NCBI RefSeq assembly: GCF_009708215.1
Contig: NZ_CP046175.1
Location: 3,720,001-3,784,000 of the forward strand
From: Occultella kanbiaonis
GTDB taxonomy: Bacteria; Actinomycetota; Actinomycetes; Actinomycetales; Beutenbergiaceae
Length of the DNA stretch: 64,000 nt
Direction of reading: 5' to 3'
Within the stretch, counting starts at the first letter, position 1. Each line of letters begins with the position of its first letter. Under the pieces are notes generated by a model, which did not search any database, was not told the DNA's origin, and saw nothing but the letters and a program-made list of their open reading frames with translations. This document shows, one piece after another, positions 63,051-64,000 of this stretch. The position numbers and the translations under genes are program-made.

Positions 63051-64000
63051 GTGAGCACCCTCTGGCTGTCCCACCCGCAGGCCATCTTCACCGGCACCGG
63101 CGCCGACTCCGACGGCAGCGCCGCCGGCGGCCTGGTCGTCGACACCGAGACCGGCACCATCGTCGAGCTCGTCGGCTCCGGCGCGCGACCGACCGTGACG
63201 CCCGACCAGACCTACGACGCGTCCGCGCGCGTGGTGATCCCGGGGCTGATCAACACCCACCACCACTTCTATCAGACGCTCACCCGCGCCTGGGCGCCGG
63301 TGGTGAACGTCCCGCTGTTCCCGTGGCTGGTGAACCTGTACCCGGTCTGGGCGCGGCTCACCCCGCGCGCGCTGGAGCTCGCCACGACGGTCGCGATGGC
63401 CGAGCTGCTGCGCTCGGGCTGCACCACGGCGGCCGACCACCACTACCTGTTCCCGGACGGCATGGAGGACTCGATCGACATCCAGGTCGCCGCCGCCCGG
63501 GCGCTGGGCATGCGGGCCACCCTGACCCGCGGCTCGATGACCCTCGGCGAGAAGGACGGCGGGCTGCCGCCGCAGTCCACCGTCCAGGACCCGGACGTGA
63601 TCCTCGCCGACTCGCAACGGCTGATCGACACCTACCACGAGCGTGGCGACGGTGCGATGATCCAGATCGCCCTTGCCCCGTGCTCGCCGTTCTCCGTGAC
63701 CACGCGGATCATGTCCGACAGTGCCGAGCTGGCCGCCGCCAACGACGTCCGCCTGCACACCCACCTCGCCGAGACGATCGACGAGGAGGACTTCTGCCTG
63801 GAGCGGTTCGGGATGCGGACCGTGGAGTACCTGGACTCGGTCGGCTGGCTCACGAACCGCACCTGGCTCGGGCACGGCATCCACTTCAACGACGACGAGA
63901 TCGCCCGGCTCGGCGCGGCCGGCACCGCGGTCGCGCACTGCCCCACCTCGAACATGCGGCTGGCCTCCGGGATCTGCCGTGCCGTGGAGCTCGAGGACGC
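63051..64000 (+). CDS. 8-oxoguanine/guanine deaminase-type amidohydrolase, N-terminal part
   Basis: GTG at 63051 with GAAAGG 10 bases upstream; the frame is open to the right edge (316 codons). Chlorohydrolase/deaminase family: VVIPGLINTHHHFYQTLTRAWAPVVNVPLFPWLVNLYPVWARLTP, TTAADHHYLFPDG, IQIALAPCSPFSVTTRIM, VRLHTHLAETIDEEDFCLERFGMRTVEYLDSVGWL, WLGHGIHFNDDEIARLGAAGTAVAHCPTSNMRLASGICR. These closely follow 8-oxoguanine deaminase and hydroxydechloroatrazine-type enzymes. Deamination of a guanine-type base to xanthine or urate would feed the pathway encoded just upstream. The product range needs the missing C terminus. Confidence 0.85.
   Translation, partial: MSTLWLSHPQAIFTGTGADSDGSAAGGLVVDTETGTIVELVGSGARPTVTPDQTYDASARVVIPGLINTHHHFYQTLTRAWAPVVNVPLFPWLVNLYPVWARLTPRALELATTVAMAELLRSGCTTAADHHYLFPDGMEDSIDIQVAAARALGMRATLTRGSMTLGEKDGGLPPQSTVQDPDVILADSQRLIDTYHERGDGAMIQIALAPCSPFSVTTRIMSDSAELAAANDVRLHTHLAETIDEEDFCLERFGMRTVEYLDSVGWLTNRTWLGHGIHFNDDEIARLGAAGTAVAHCPTSNMRLASGICRAVELED

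Overview
High-GC, gene-dense actinobacterial chromosome (Actinomycetota; most like the order Micrococcales, with the Ruania/Occultella/Beutenbergia neighbourhood as a guess from gene content). Pointers are a mycothiol-dependent isomerase-fold protein, the DUF3516 helicase, DUF6318 and DUF6986 proteins, a SARP regulator, and many GTG starts preceded by a TANNNT-like hexamer 6-7 nt upstream, i.e. leaderless transcripts. No rRNA, tRNA, insertion sequence, prophage or CRISPR array was found.

1-15 kb is mostly housekeeping: the end of a serine hydrolase, a SecD-head-like lipoprotein, a glutamine amidotransferase, tryptophanyl-tRNA synthetase with a Trp-codon leader and attenuator hairpin, LtrA, a DUF3516 helicase, YbaK, an amidohydrolase, YccF, a pentapeptide protein, a YggS-type PLP protein, thioredoxin, a diacylglycerol-kinase-like protein and a lipoate ligase with permuted domain order.

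16-34 kb holds branched-chain amino-acid synthesis: cimA, ilvE, leuB, ilvB-ilvN-ilvC and ilvD. cimA and ilvBNC each have a leader peptide rich in Ile/Val/Leu codons followed by a terminator hairpin. Between cimA and ilvE lie a polA-like polymerase, two DUF6318 lipoproteins, a PKD protein and a non-coding array of at least 11 copies of an 18-bp palindrome (core CTTCCGCGGAAG), many spaced exactly 29 bp, with duplicated flanks.

34-37.8 kb contains small membrane proteins, an alpha/beta hydrolase and an operon of a ribbon-helix-helix regulator, a 48-aa protein and a DUF4097 protein, with a perfect 16+2+16 inverted repeat over the regulator start codon.

37.8-64 kb is a purine/allantoin and glyoxylate catabolic region. 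A six-gene operon (hyi, glxR, gcl, glycerate kinase, allB, alc) takes allantoin to glycerate phosphate. uraD-hiuH-uricase takes urate to allantoin. Malic enzyme plus a DUF6986 aldolase, malate synthase, an NCS2 permease, a MocA-like nucleotidyltransferase and (truncated at the right edge) an 8-oxoguanine/guanine-deaminase-type amidohydrolase complete it. An IclR-family regulator sits in the middle, and four 15-bp inverted repeats TTCC-N7-GGAA lie in front of the hyi operon, the divergent malic-enzyme/IclR pair, the uraD operon and malate synthase; I infer one regulon. A segment at 45.1-49.9 kb interrupts this region: two alpha/beta hydrolases and a methyltransferase preceded by three 11-bp-spaced TTGGCG direct repeats, next to a SARP gene. 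At 61.3-62.8 kb is an orphan protein with an injection-system-cargo-like N terminus and a TraB/TIKI-like GxxH...E...RN...GxxH C-terminal domain, the most novel single gene here.
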